A DNA stretch of 54,921 bases, taken from positions 20,307-75,227 of the forward strand of contig NZ_JAIJZW010000013.1 in the NCBI RefSeq assembly GCF_019753765.1. The letters run 5' to 3'. Under the pieces are notes generated by a model. The model was not told where the DNA came from and did not search any database. It was given only the letters and a program-made list of their open reading frames with translations. Positions 33,668 through 42,060 of the stretch are shown one piece after another. This stretch comes from Microbacterium marinilacus (GTDB lineage: Bacteria; Actinomycetota; Actinomycetes; Actinomycetales; Microbacteriaceae). The stretch's first letter is position 1. Each line of letters opens with the position of its first letter. The position numbers and the translations under genes are program-made.

Positions 33668-34090
33668 GTGACCAGGCAGCCGATCCGGTGGGCGATGCTG
33701 CCGCTCGTCGTGGGCGGCGGCGTCATCGGCGTCGCGGTGCGGGAGGCGCTGCTGCTGCCGTTCGCCGGCCAGGCCGGCGACGGCGGGCTGTCGCTCGGCG
33801 CTCTGCTGGCGACGATCGGGATCAACACCGTCGGCGCCGGCGTCCTCGGACTGGTCGTCGGCGGGCTGGCCGGCGGGCGACCGCTGCTGCGCGCCTTCCT
33901 CGGCACCGGGGTGATCGGCGGCTTCACGACCTACAGCGGCTTCGCCGTCCTGCTGGCCGAGCCTCTCCGCGAGGGCCTGGGCCTCGCCGCCGCGGCGCTC
34001 GCCGCCGGCGCCCTGATCGCCGCCGCCGCATGCGCGACGCTCGGCCTGCGGGCCGGCGCCGACATCGCCCGCAGGAGGGGAGCCCCGTGA
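33668..34090 (+). CDS. crcB: CrcB/Fluc fluoride channel subunit 1
   Basis: Fluoride exporter subunit of 140 residues with four membrane helices. The family motifs are present in slightly altered form: the channel Asn in GINTVGAGVLG and the loop GGFTTYSGFAV, where Tyr replaces the usual Phe of TTFST. GTG 33668 is set by the leaderless promoter. The gene overlaps the second crcB by four bases. Paired crcB genes encode antiparallel heterodimers that remove toxic fluoride from the cytoplasm. Confidence 0.93.
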   Translation: MTRQPIRWAMLPLVVGGGVIGVAVREALLLPFAGQAGDGGLSLGALLATIGINTVGAGVLGLVVGGLAGGRPLLRAFLGTGVIGGFTTYSGFAVLLAEPLREGLGLAAAALAAGALIAAAACATLGLRAGADIARRRGAP

Positions 34091-34455
34091 GCCCCGCCGT
34101 GCTCTTCCTTCTGGTCGCCCTCGCCGGCGGAGTCGGCGCCGGCCTGCGCTGGCTCGCCGACGTGCTGCTGTCGCGGCTCCTGCCGTCGGGCTTCCCCTGG
34201 GCGATCCTGGTCGTCAACACGACGGGGTCGTTCGCCCTCGGTCTGATCACCGGCGCCGCCCTCGGGACGGAATGGCTCGCGGTGCTCGGCACCGGCCTGC
34301 TCGGCGGGTACACGACCTTCAGCACCGTCGCGGTCGACACCCAGGTGCTGGCGGGCGAGGGGAGAGGCGGCGCTGCCTGGGCCGACGCGCTCGGCACGCT
34401 CGCGCTCGCCGTGGCCGCGGCGCTCGCCGGTCTGGCGCTCGGCGCGTCCGGATGA
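34087..34455 (+). CDS. crcB: CrcB/Fluc fluoride channel subunit 2
   Basis: Second fluoride channel subunit, 122 residues, four helices, from GTG 34087 overlapping the previous stop (GTGA). It keeps the canonical motifs: VVNTTGSFALGL with the pore Asn and GGYTTFSTVAVD with the Phe-box TTFST. With subunit 1 it should form the heterodimeric, dual-topology channel known from many Gram-positive bacteria. No transcription terminator is visible before the efflux pump gene that follows. Confidence 0.93.
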   Translation: MSPAVLFLLVALAGGVGAGLRWLADVLLSRLLPSGFPWAILVVNTTGSFALGLITGAALGTEWLAVLGTGLLGGYTTFSTVAVDTQVLAGEGRGGAAWADALGTLALAVAAALAGLALGASG

Positions 34456-34602
34456 CCCGCTGAAAGTCTCCGGATAACCCCAGGGGACCGGGCGGGGCCG
34501 CGTACGCGGTGCGTGTCAGAATGAACGCGGGGGATACAGCACCGTATCGGCGGCTCCGCCGCCCTGCGGATCCCCGCCGCCTGCGAACGAGAGACAGCCG
34601 AC

Positions 34603-37600
34603 GTGTCGAGACTTGCCGAACTCAGCCTGAAGAACCGCGCTCTCATCGCGTTGATCACGATCTGCGCCGCGATCTTCGGCGGCCTCTCGCTCACGACCCT
34701 CAAGCAGGAGCTGATCCCCGCGATCGAGCTGCCGCAGCTGCTCGTGATGACGCAGTACCCCGGGGCGTCCCCGGAGGTCGTCGAGAACGACGTCTCCACG
34801 CCCATCGAGACGGCCATCCAGGGCGTGGCCGGGCTCGAGGCGACGAGCGCCACGAGCACCACGAACGCCTCGGTCGTGCAGGCCTCGTTCACCTACGGCA
34901 CCGACCTGGCCACCGCCGAGCAGAAGCTGCAGCAGGCCGTCAACCGCATCTCGGGCGACCTTCCCGAGGACGTCTCCCCGCAGGTGCTGTCGATCAGCCT
35001 CGACGACCTGCCCGTCATCCAGATCGCCGTCACCGGCTTCGCCGATGGCGAGTCGGCGCAGGCGGATCTCGAGGCCGTCGCCATCCCCGACATCGAGGAC
35101 GTCGACGGGGTCGGCTCCGCGTCGATCGTCGGCGGCATCGGGCAGCGCATCACGATCACCCCGGACCAGGCGGCGCTCGCCGCGCGCGGTCTGTCGCAGC
35201 AGGCGATCAACGACGCGCTGCAGCAGAACGGCGTGCTGTTCCCGGGCGGTGAGATCACCGAGGACGGCTCGACCTTCACCGTGCAGACCGGCGTCAAGCT
35301 CGCGAGCGCCGACGACCTGTCCGCTCTGCCGCTGCTCGGCGCGACGACCGTCGAGCCGGGAACGGTCACGACCATCGGCGACGTGGCCCAGGTCGAACAG
35401 AACACCGACCCGGTCTCGTCCATCTCGCGCGTCAACGGCGAGGACGCGCTGACGATCGCGGTCACCAAGCTTCCGGCCGCGAACACCGTCGAGGTGTCCG
35501 AGGGCGTGCTCGACGTGCTGCCCGACCTGCGCGAGACGTTCCCGGACGCCGAGTTCACCGTCGTCTTCGATCAGGCGCCGTTCATCACCCAGTCGATCGA
35601 GACGCTCGCGACGGAGGGGGTGCTCGGGCTGGTGTTCGCCGTGCTCGTCATCCTCGTCTTCCTGCTGTCGCTGCGGTCGACGATCGTGACGGCGATCTCG
35701 ATCCCGACCAGCGTGCTCATCACGTTCGTGGGCCTGCAGGCGTTCGGGTACTCGCTCAACATGCTGACGCTCGGGGCGCTGACGATCGCCATCGGGCGCG
35801 TCGTGGACGACTCGATCGTCGTGATCGAGAACATCAAGCGCCACTACGTGGAGGGCGCCGACAAGGGCGCGGCGATCCGGCTGGGCGTGCGGGAGGTCGC
35901 GATGGCGATCACCGCGTCCACCCTGACGACCGTGGCCGTCTTCCTGCCGATCGTGTTCGTCGGCGACATGGTGGGCGAGCTGTTCCGGCCGTTCGCGATG
36001 ACGGTCACCATCGCGATGGTCGCGTCGCTCCTGGTGTCGCTCACGATCGTGCCGGTGCTGGCGTACTGGTTCCTGCGCCCCGGCAAGCCGCTTCGCGACG
36101 CGAACGGCGACGCCATCGACCCCGAGCACCCGGACGCGCCGCCGTCCCGGCTGCAGCGCGCCTATCTGCCCGTCCTCCGCTGGACCCTGCGGCACTCGTG
36201 GGTGACGCTGCTTCTCGCCGTGCTGGTGCTCGGCGGCACCCTGGCGGCGGCGCCCCTGATGAAGCTCAACTTCCTCGGCGACTCGGGTCAGAACACGTTG
36301 ACGATCTCGCAGGAGCTCGACCCGACCGCGAGCCTGGACACGGCCGACGAGGCCGCCCGGGAGGTCGAGGAGGCGCTGCAGGGCGTCGAGGGCATCGAGA
36401 ACGTCCAGGTGTCGATCGGCTCGAGCGGGTCGGCGCTCCAGGACGCGTTCTCGGGCGGCGGCAGCGTGACGTACTCGATCATGACCGACTCGGACGCGGA
36501 CCAGGAGGTCCTTCGGGAGGACGTCGAGCGCGCGATCGACGGGCTCGAGGACGCCGGCGAGATCACCGTGAACGCCGCTGCGGGCTTCGGCTCGACCGAC
36601 ATCGCCATCACCGTCACCGCCCCCGGGCCCGACGAGCTGCAGCAGGCGACGTCCGACATCGTCGCGGCCCTCGACGGCCGGGACGGCATCGGCCGGGTCA
36701 CCGACGACCTCGCGGCGTCGCTGCCGTACATCGCGGTCGAGGTCGATCGGGACGCGGCCGCGGCGCGCGGCCTGTCGGAGGTCGCGATCGGCACCATCGT
36801 GTCGGGGACGATGCGGCCGCAGCAGGCCGGATCGGTCGAGATCGACGGCACCGCGCTGACGGTGTACATCGCCACGGACGAGCCGCCGACGACGATCGAG
36901 CAGCTGCGCCGTCTCACGGTGCCCACTGCGGTCGGACCGGTCGCGCTGGACGACGTCGCGACGATCGAGATGGCCGACAGCCCCACGTCGATCACGACCG
37001 AGCAGGGGCGCCGTACCGCGACGATCACCGTGCCGCCGGTCGGCGACGACCTCGCCCAGGCCACCGCATCGATCGACGCGGCCCTCGCCGACGTCGACCT
37101 GCCGGACGGGGCCGACGCGGAGATCGGCGGCGTCGCGGAGGACCAGGTCGAGTCGTTCACGCAGCTCGGCCTGGCGATGCTCGCGGCGATCCTGATCGTG
37201 TACGTCATCATGGTCGCGACGTTCCGATCGCTGCGGCAGCCGTTGCTGCTGCTGGTGTCGGTGCCGTTCGCGGCGACCGGCGCGATCCTGCTGCAGATCG
37301 CCACGGGAGTCCCGCTGGGCGTCGCCTCGCTGATCGGCGTGCTGATGCTGATCGGAATCGTGGTCACCAACGCGATCGTGCTGGTCGATCTCGTCAATCA
37401 GTACCGTGAGCGGGGCCTCAGCGCGCACGATGCGACGGTCGCCGGTGCGTCCAAGCGCCTGCGCCCCATCCTGATGACGGCCCTCGCGACGATCTTCGCG
37501 CTCACCCCGATGGCGCTCGGCATCACGGGTCACAGCGGCTTCATCTCGCAGCCGCTCGCGATCGTCGTGATCGGCGGCCTGCTGTCGTCGACCGTGCTGA

Positions 37601-37869
37601 CCCTGATCGTGCTGCCGACGCTCTACAACCTCGTCGAGGGCGCGAGCGAGCGGCGTCGCGCCCGGCGGGAGAGGCGCTCGGGCGACCTGGACGCACCGAC
37701 GCACACCGATCCTGCGGTCGCCGCGCAGGAGCCGGCGGCACCCGTGACAGCGGCTCAGCACGGCACAGGCCGCCCGGCCGACGCCGACATCGCGCCGAGC
37801 ACGACCGCGCTGCCCAGCGCCACCAGCGTCCAGGTGCCACTGCGGCGCCGCGACCGGCGCCGCAGCTGA
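34603..37869 (+). CDS. RND (AcrB/SwrC-like, HAE1-type) efflux transporter
   Basis: Large membrane pump of 1088 residues with 12 membrane helices and two big external loops. It begins LAELSLKNRALIALITICAA, the TM4 proton-relay pair is in RVVDDSIVVIENIKRHY (about 399-412), and TM10 reads GIVVTNAIVLVDLV (about 917-930), where AcrB has Lys940 and this has Thr, as in Gram-positive SwrC-type pumps. The C-terminal 75 residues are a Pro/Ala/Arg-rich tail. No membrane fusion protein or outer-membrane channel gene is nearby, as expected for a single-membrane cell. Likely substrates are lipopeptides, surfactants or antibiotics (inference). GTG 34603 follows GAACGAGAGAC. Confidence 0.92.
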   Translation: MSRLAELSLKNRALIALITICAAIFGGLSLTTLKQELIPAIELPQLLVMTQYPGASPEVVENDVSTPIETAIQGVAGLEATSATSTTNASVVQASFTYGTDLATAEQKLQQAVNRISGDLPEDVSPQVLSISLDDLPVIQIAVTGFADGESAQADLEAVAIPDIEDVDGVGSASIVGGIGQRITITPDQAALAARGLSQQAINDALQQNGVLFPGGEITEDGSTFTVQTGVKLASADDLSALPLLGATTVEPGTVTTIGDVAQVEQNTDPVSSISRVNGEDALTIAVTKLPAANTVEVSEGVLDVLPDLRETFPDAEFTVVFDQAPFITQSIETLATEGVLGLVFAVLVILVFLLSLRSTIVTAISIPTSVLITFVGLQAFGYSLNMLTLGALTIAIGRVVDDSIVVIENIKRHYVEGADKGAAIRLGVREVAMAITASTLTTVAVFLPIVFVGDMVGELFRPFAMTVTIAMVASLLVSLTIVPVLAYWFLRPGKPLRDANGDAIDPEHPDAPPSRLQRAYLPVLRWTLRHSWVTLLLAVLVLGGTLAAAPLMKLNFLGDSGQNTLTISQELDPTASLDTADEAAREVEEALQGVEGIENVQVSIGSSGSALQDAFSGGGSVTYSIMTDSDADQEVLREDVERAIDGLEDAGEITVNAAAGFGSTDIAITVTAPGPDELQQATSDIVAALDGRDGIGRVTDDLAASLPYIAVEVDRDAAAARGLSEVAIGTIVSGTMRPQQAGSVEIDGTALTVYIATDEPPTTIEQLRRLTVPTAVGPVALDDVATIEMADSPTSITTEQGRRTATITVPPVGDDLAQATASIDAALADVDLPDGADAEIGGVAEDQVESFTQLGLAMLAAILIVYVIMVATFRSLRQPLLLLVSVPFAATGAILLQIATGVPLGVASLIGVLMLIGIVVTNAIVLVDLVNQYRERGLSAHDATVAGASKRLRPILMTALATIFALTPMALGITGHSGFISQPLAIVVIGGLLSSTVLTLIVLPTLYNLVEGASERRRARRERRSGDLDAPTHTDPAVAAQEPAAPVTAAQHGTGRPADADIAPSTTALPSATSVQVPLRRRDRRRS

Positions 37870-37902
37870 GGCGAGGGCGCCGCGACCGGCGCCGCAGTGG
37901 CG
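37836..37902 (+). terminator. Tandem stem-loops at the end of the RND gene
   Basis: A 22-bp sequence is directly repeated (37844-37865 and 37876-37897), each copy forming a GGCGCC-type hairpin, and outer arms 37836-37849 and 37889-37902 also pair perfectly over 14 bp. The first copy overlaps the last codons of the pump gene. Probably the transcription terminator. Confidence 0.5.
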
Positions 37903-37968
37903 GGGAGGGTGCCGCTGTCGGCGGGGAGTCGTGGCGTCATGACGGGTGCGCGCCCGTGCCGGCCCGGC

Positions 37969-37974
37969 TAGTGT
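37969..37974 (+). promoter_or_regulatory. -10 element TAGTGT, leaderless promoter
   Basis: TAGTGT is followed by seven bases and ATG 37982 of the glycosyltransferase gene. Confidence 0.5.
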
Positions 37975-37981
37975 CGGGCCC

Positions 37982-38818
37982 ATGATCGCCGACCTGCGCT
38001 CCGAAGGTCCTGCGATATCGATCGTCATCCCCGCCTTCAACGAGCAGCGGACGATCCGCGCGTGCGTGCTGGCGGCCATCGACCAGACCCAGCCGGCCGC
38101 CGAGATCATCGTGGTCGACAACCTGTCCACGGACGCCACCGTGGACATCGTGCGGGCGCTGCAACGGGAACGCCCGGATGCGCCGCTGCGGCTGATGTCC
38201 CAGGGGACGTGCCAGGGGCTCGTCCCGACGCGCGACCTGGGGCTCGACGCCGCGACGGGCGACGTGCTCGGGCGCATCGACGCCGACACCGTGCTCGAGC
38301 ACGACTGGGTCGAGCAGGTCCGGCGCATCTTCCGCGACGAGACCGTGTCGGCCGCGACCGGGCCGATGATCTATTACGACATGCCGCTGCGTCGCTGGGG
38401 ACACCGCGCCGACGATGCGCTCCGCCGGGCAGTGCATCGCCTGGCACGAGACTTCCACTACATCTTCGGCAGCAACATGGCACTGCGGGCGAGCGCCTGG
38501 CGGGACATCCGGTCGCACGTCTGCCGGGACGCGGCTGACGAGATGCACGAGGACATCGACATCTCCATCCATCTGCACGAGCGAGGGCACCGCGCGGTCT
38601 ATCGCTCGGCGATGGTGGCGGGCATGTCCGCCAGGCGGCTCGACGACGGCCCACGCGACTACTACAGCTATGTCATGCGCTGGGAGCGGACGTATGACGC
38701 TCACGGCATACAGGACGCGAAGCTGCGGGTGCCGATGTGGGTGTTCTCGGCGATCTACCCGCTGCTCAAGGGGGTGCGGTGGGGAGCGACCCGTTCCGGC
38801 CGCGCGCTCACCCGCTGA
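37982..38818 (+). CDS. Family 2 glycosyltransferase
   Basis: GT-A fold enzyme of 278 residues from ATG 37982. The start SIVIPAFNEQRTIRACVLAA and IIVVDNLSTDAT form the nucleotide-sugar pocket, GRIDADTVLEHDW carries the metal-binding DxD, and DEMHEDIDISIHLHERG carries the late ED acceptor motif. There is no long membrane region, only a hydrophobic stretch near the end (VFSAIYPLLKGVRWG), so it probably acts at the inner face of the membrane on a lipid- or wall-linked acceptor. It is monocistronic, so the product glycan is unknown. Confidence 0.9.
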   Translation: MIADLRSEGPAISIVIPAFNEQRTIRACVLAAIDQTQPAAEIIVVDNLSTDATVDIVRALQRERPDAPLRLMSQGTCQGLVPTRDLGLDAATGDVLGRIDADTVLEHDWVEQVRRIFRDETVSAATGPMIYYDMPLRRWGHRADDALRRAVHRLARDFHYIFGSNMALRASAWRDIRSHVCRDAADEMHEDIDISIHLHERGHRAVYRSAMVAGMSARRLDDGPRDYYSYVMRWERTYDAHGIQDAKLRVPMWVFSAIYPLLKGVRWGATRSGRALTR

Positions 38819-38869
38819 CGCCGGCCGGATGCGCCCCGCACGGCCCACCGGCGTTCTCACAGGCCGCCT

Positions 38870-38878
38870 TGGTATCCT
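38870..38878 (+). promoter_or_regulatory. Extended -10 promoter of the DEAD-box helicase
   Basis: TTGGTATCCT contains the extended -10 pattern TGnTATCCT (38870-38878); no -35 is obvious. Transcription from about 38885 gives a leader of nearly 90 bases before ATG 38972, unusual among the mostly leaderless genes here. Confidence 0.5.
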
Positions 38879-38894
38879 GAACGGTCGGCTTGGG

Positions 38895-38918
38895 ATGCCG
38901 CGCAAGAAGCGCGGGTGA
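38895..38918 (+). CDS. Possible leader peptide MPRKKRG in the helicase 5' region
   Basis: ATG 38895 opens a seven-codon frame MPRKKRG ending at TGA 38918. The codons coincide with a perfect hairpin CCGCGC-AAGAA-GCGCGG (38898-38914). The peptide is strongly basic, so it might be an attenuation leader, but it could equally be a chance reading of the hairpin. No clear ribosome-binding site. Confidence 0.3.
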   Translation: MPRKKRG

Positions 38919-38936
38919 CGGTGTGTCCTGTTGGCC

Positions 38937-38954
38937 GCTAGATCACCCCCTTCT
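38937..38954 (+). promoter_or_regulatory. 16S-rRNA-3'-end-like (anti-Shine-Dalgarno) element in the leader
   Basis: GCTAGATCACCCCCTTCT closely resembles the 3' end of 16S rRNA (GCTGGATCACCTCCTTTCT), differing by two substitutions and one missing T. It lies just before the gene's own GAGAGG site (38955-38960) and could pair with it through CCTT/GAGG, masking the start region. Confidence 0.5.
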
Positions 38955-38971
38955 GAGAGGTTCGTTTTCGT

Positions 38972-40870
38972 ATGCCCAAGAACAAGAAGCCGGCCGGCGG
39001 CCGCCCTTCGCAGAACTTCGACCCGCGTTACGCCAAGAAGCGTGCCGGCGGACCCTTCCGCGGCAACGACGGCGGAGCGCGCGGCCCGCGCCGGGACGAG
39101 GGTGCCGGCCGCTACGACCGTGCCGACCGTCCCGCCCGTGACGGAGACCGTCGTTTCGACCGGACGGAGCGTCCGCGCTACGACCGTGCCGACCGTCCCG
39201 CCCGTGACGGAGACCGTCGTTTCGACCGGACGGAGCGTCCGCGCTACGACCGTACCGAGCGTCCTGCCCGTGACGGTGAGCGTCGTTTCGACCGCGATCA
39301 GCGTCCGTCGCGTGATGGCGAGCGTCGGTTCGACCGGACGGAGCGTCCGCGCTACGACCGTGCCGAGCGTCCTGCCCGTGACGGCGAGCGTCGCTACGAC
39401 CGTCCCGCGCGTCCCGCGCGTGACGGCGAGCGTCCCTTCGGCCGTGACGACCGTCCCCGATACGACCGGAACGAGCGCCCGCGGTTCTCTCGCGAGGGCG
39501 AGCGCCGTTCCTTCGATCGTGACGAGCGGCCCGCCCGCGCCGAGCGCCCGCGTGCCGAGGGCGAGCGCCGTTGGGAGGAGCGCCGTCAGGAGCGTCCCGT
39601 GCGCACGCAGGCCGCCGAGGACCGGATCGACGTCGTGCACGAGCGCCTGGAGGCGCAGGCCGTGCAGGCCGACGAGGTCTCCGAGATGACCTTCGCCGAC
39701 CTCGGTCTCGGCGACAACATCGTGCGTGCGCTCGCCGCGCTCGGCGCCGAGAAGCCGTTCCCGATCCAGGCGTCCACCGCGGCGTCCATCATCGACGGCC
39801 GCGACGTGCTGGCCCGCGGACGCACCGGCTCGGGCAAGACCATCGCCTTCGGCGCCCCGCTCGTCGAGAAGGTGCTGCGCGCGAAGGCGGGCGTCAAGCG
39901 CGACTTCGGTCGTGCCCCGGTCGCGCTCATCATGGCGCCCACGCGTGAGCTGGCGCTCCAGATCGACCGCACCGTCCAGGCGCTCGCCCGCAGCGTCGGG
40001 CTGTTCACCACGCAGGTATACGGCGGCGTGCCCCAGGGCCGCCAGGTCGGCGCGCTCAAGAAGGGCGTCGACATCGTCATCGGCACCCCGGGCCGCATCG
40101 GCGACCTGCACCGTCAGGGCAAGCTCGACCTCTCGCAGGTGTCTGTGTCGGTGCTCGACGAGGCCGACCACATGTGCGAGCTCGGCTTCCTGGAGCCGGT
40201 GCAGGAGATCCTGCGACAGACCGCCGAGGGCGGCCAGAAGCTGCTGTTCTCGGCGACCCTCGACCGCGAGGTCGCCGCGCTCGTCGACGAGTTCCTCGTC
40301 GCCCCGCAGGTCTACGAGGTCGCCGGCGAGACGCAGGAGACCGGGACGATCGAGCACCGCATCCTCGTCGTCGAGCACCGCAGCAAGCCGGAGATCCTCG
40401 ACCAGCTCGTGGCGCGCGAGGGCAAGACGCTCGTGTTCACCCGCACGCGTGCCTACGCCGAGATGCTCGCCGAGCAGTTCGACGACGCCGGCGTCGACGC
40501 CATCTCGCTCCACGGCGACCTCAACCAGGCCAAGCGCACCCGGAACATCGACCGCTTCTCGAAGGGTCGAGCCCGTGTGCTGGTCGCCACCGACGTCGCG
40601 GCCCGCGGCATCCACGTCGACGACGTCGACCTGGTGATCCAGGCCGACGCGCCCGACGAGTACAAGACGTACCTGCACCGGGCCGGACGCACGGGACGAG
40701 CCGGACGTACCGGACGCGTCGTCACGCTCATCCCGCGCCAGCGCCGTCGTCGCATGACCGAGATGCTCGAGCGGGCCGAGATCGAGGCCCCGTTCGACGA
40801 CGTGCGCCCGGGCGACGACCTGCTCGACGAGCTGGCCGGGGCGCCCACGGTCGCCGACCTCACCGCCTGA
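38972..40870 (+). CDS. DEAD-box ATP-dependent RNA helicase with repetitive Arg/Asp-rich N-terminus
   Basis: Protein of 632 residues. Residues about 1-210 are a low-complexity Arg/Asp/Pro/Glu-rich region built from a 22-residue unit (YDRADRPARDG...), probably RNA-binding and disordered. The helicase core follows (about 230-610): Q motif FPIQASTAASII, Walker A ARGRTGSGKT (about 281-290), PTRELALQI, VIGTPGRI, DEAD box VLDEADHM (about 394), LFSATLDRE, and motif VI HRAGRTGRAGRTGRV. It resembles the cold-shock/ribosome-assembly DEAD-box group (CsdA/RhlE) but carries its basic extension at the N- rather than the C-terminus. The long leader suggests control after transcription starts. Confidence 0.94.
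   Translation: MPKNKKPAGGRPSQNFDPRYAKKRAGGPFRGNDGGARGPRRDEGAGRYDRADRPARDGDRRFDRTERPRYDRADRPARDGDRRFDRTERPRYDRTERPARDGERRFDRDQRPSRDGERRFDRTERPRYDRAERPARDGERRYDRPARPARDGERPFGRDDRPRYDRNERPRFSREGERRSFDRDERPARAERPRAEGERRWEERRQERPVRTQAAEDRIDVVHERLEAQAVQADEVSEMTFADLGLGDNIVRALAALGAEKPFPIQASTAASIIDGRDVLARGRTGSGKTIAFGAPLVEKVLRAKAGVKRDFGRAPVALIMAPTRELALQIDRTVQALARSVGLFTTQVYGGVPQGRQVGALKKGVDIVIGTPGRIGDLHRQGKLDLSQVSVSVLDEADHMCELGFLEPVQEILRQTAEGGQKLLFSATLDREVAALVDEFLVAPQVYEVAGETQETGTIEHRILVVEHRSKPEILDQLVAREGKTLVFTRTRAYAEMLAEQFDDAGVDAISLHGDLNQAKRTRNIDRFSKGRARVLVATDVAARGIHVDDVDLVIQADAPDEYKTYLHRAGRTGRAGRTGRVVTLIPRQRRRRMTEMLERAEIEAPFDDVRPGDDLLDELAGAPTVADLTA
39111..39242 (+). repeat. Two perfect 66-bp tandem copies inside the helicase gene
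   Basis: Bases 39111-39176 and 39177-39242 are identical, and diverged copies continue to about 39600. Each codes for a 22-residue unit beginning YDRADRPARDG. Perfect DNA identity points to recent duplication, so copy number probably varies between strains. Confidence 0.95.
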
Positions 40871-40909
40871 CCGTCGCCTGCCGGCGCATGCTGTGCCGGC
40901 ACGCCGCAC

Positions 40910-40950
40910 CGACGGACCCGCCCTCACCTCCCTCGAGGGCGGGTCCGTCG
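40910..40950 (+). terminator. Strong terminator of the helicase gene
   Basis: Arms 40910-40925 and 40935-40950 form a perfect 16-bp stem (CGACGGACCCGCCCTC) with a nine-base loop, 40 bases after the stop codon. Confidence 0.85.
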
Positions 40951-40973
40951 CGTTCGACGCCCGTGTGCCCGGA

Positions 40974-40979
40974 TAGGCT
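40974..40979 (+). promoter_or_regulatory. -10 element TAGGCT, leaderless promoter
   Basis: TAGGCT is followed by six bases and GTG 40986 of the epimerase gene. Confidence 0.5.
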
Positions 40980-40985
40980 TTCCCG

Positions 40986-41930
40986 GTGACTGCAGCGACG
41001 CGCATCGACACCTCCCCGATCGACCCCACCGGTCTGCAGACGCACCTGCGCCGCGACGGCGCCGAGGGTGAGGTCACGGCGCAGATCGCCCAGGTCGGAG
41101 CGTCGCTTCGCGCGCTCACGGTCGGCGGGGTGGACATCGTCGCGCGGTATCCGGAGGGCACGCCTACGCCGTTCGGCTCGGGTATCGTGCTGGCGCCGTG
41201 GCCGAATCGGGTCCGCGACGGGCGATGGAACGACGGCGGGACGGCCCGTCAGCTGGACATCACCGAGCCCGACCGCTCGAACGCGATCCATGGGCTGCTG
41301 CGGTACGCGCCGTATGCGATCGACGCGTCGGAGCACAGCGCCACGCTCACCGCATCGATCCATCCCCAGCACGGCTACCCGTACACGCTTCGCACCGCCG
41401 TCACGTATGCGCTCACCGACACCGGCGTCGAGGTGACCCACGAGGTCGCGAACGTCGGCGAGGGCGACGCGCCGGTGGCCCTGGGCACGCACCCCTTCTT
41501 CTGCATCGGCGGGGTGCCGACCGAGGACCTCGTGCTGGCCCTGCCCGCGCAGAGGGTCTTCGAGGTCGACGACCGCCTGCTGCCGCTCCGGGAGGCCCCC
41601 GTGGCGGGCGCGAGCGACCTGAGAGACGGTGCGCGCGTAGGCAGTCTCGACCTCGACACGGGGTTCGGCTCCCTGGTCCGCGGCGCCGACGGCCTCGCGC
41701 TGTCGACCCTCACCGCGCCGGATGGTCGCGTCGTCACGCTGTGGCAGGACGAGAACTGGGGATACATCCAGGCCTTCAACACGACCAGGTATCCCGGCCA
41801 GTCGATGGCGGTCGCCGTCGAGCCGATGACGGCGCCGACAGACGCCTTCAACTCGGGCGTCGACCTGCGCCGGCTGGCGCCGGGAAGCACGTGGACGGCC
41901 CGCTGGGGCGTGCGCTTCTCCGGCCGATGA
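40986..41930 (+). CDS. Aldose 1-epimerase (mutarotase) family protein
   Basis: Cytoplasmic enzyme of 314 residues interconverting alpha and beta anomers of an aldose. Family marks: GIVLAPWPNRVRDGRW near the start, NAIHGLLRYAPY with the first catalytic His, VALGTHPFFCIGG with the second His, and VAVEPMTAPTDAFNSGVDLR where the Glu acts as base. It belongs to the YihR/GalM-like group with the short C-terminus. GTG 40986 follows a leaderless promoter. It is isolated from other sugar genes, so its physiological sugar is unknown. Confidence 0.92.
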   Translation: MTAATRIDTSPIDPTGLQTHLRRDGAEGEVTAQIAQVGASLRALTVGGVDIVARYPEGTPTPFGSGIVLAPWPNRVRDGRWNDGGTARQLDITEPDRSNAIHGLLRYAPYAIDASEHSATLTASIHPQHGYPYTLRTAVTYALTDTGVEVTHEVANVGEGDAPVALGTHPFFCIGGVPTEDLVLALPAQRVFEVDDRLLPLREAPVAGASDLRDGARVGSLDLDTGFGSLVRGADGLALSTLTAPDGRVVTLWQDENWGYIQAFNTTRYPGQSMAVAVEPMTAPTDAFNSGVDLRRLAPGSTWTARWGVRFSGR

Positions 41931-42048
41931 CGCGGACGCTCCGGACGCTCCGCGCGACGGCGTCGACGTCCGTCGCACCGTCGCACGAGCGCGTCCGCCT
42001 CGCCGACGACACCCCGCTCACACCCGCGACGTGCGGCGCGCGCCGGGT

Positions 42049-42054
42049 CAGAAT
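42049..42054 (+). promoter_or_regulatory. -10-like CAGAAT, leaderless promoter
   Basis: CAGAAT is followed by six bases and ATG 42061 of the VanY-type gene; no ribosome-binding site. Confidence 0.4.
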
Positions 42055-42060
42055 GGGGTC

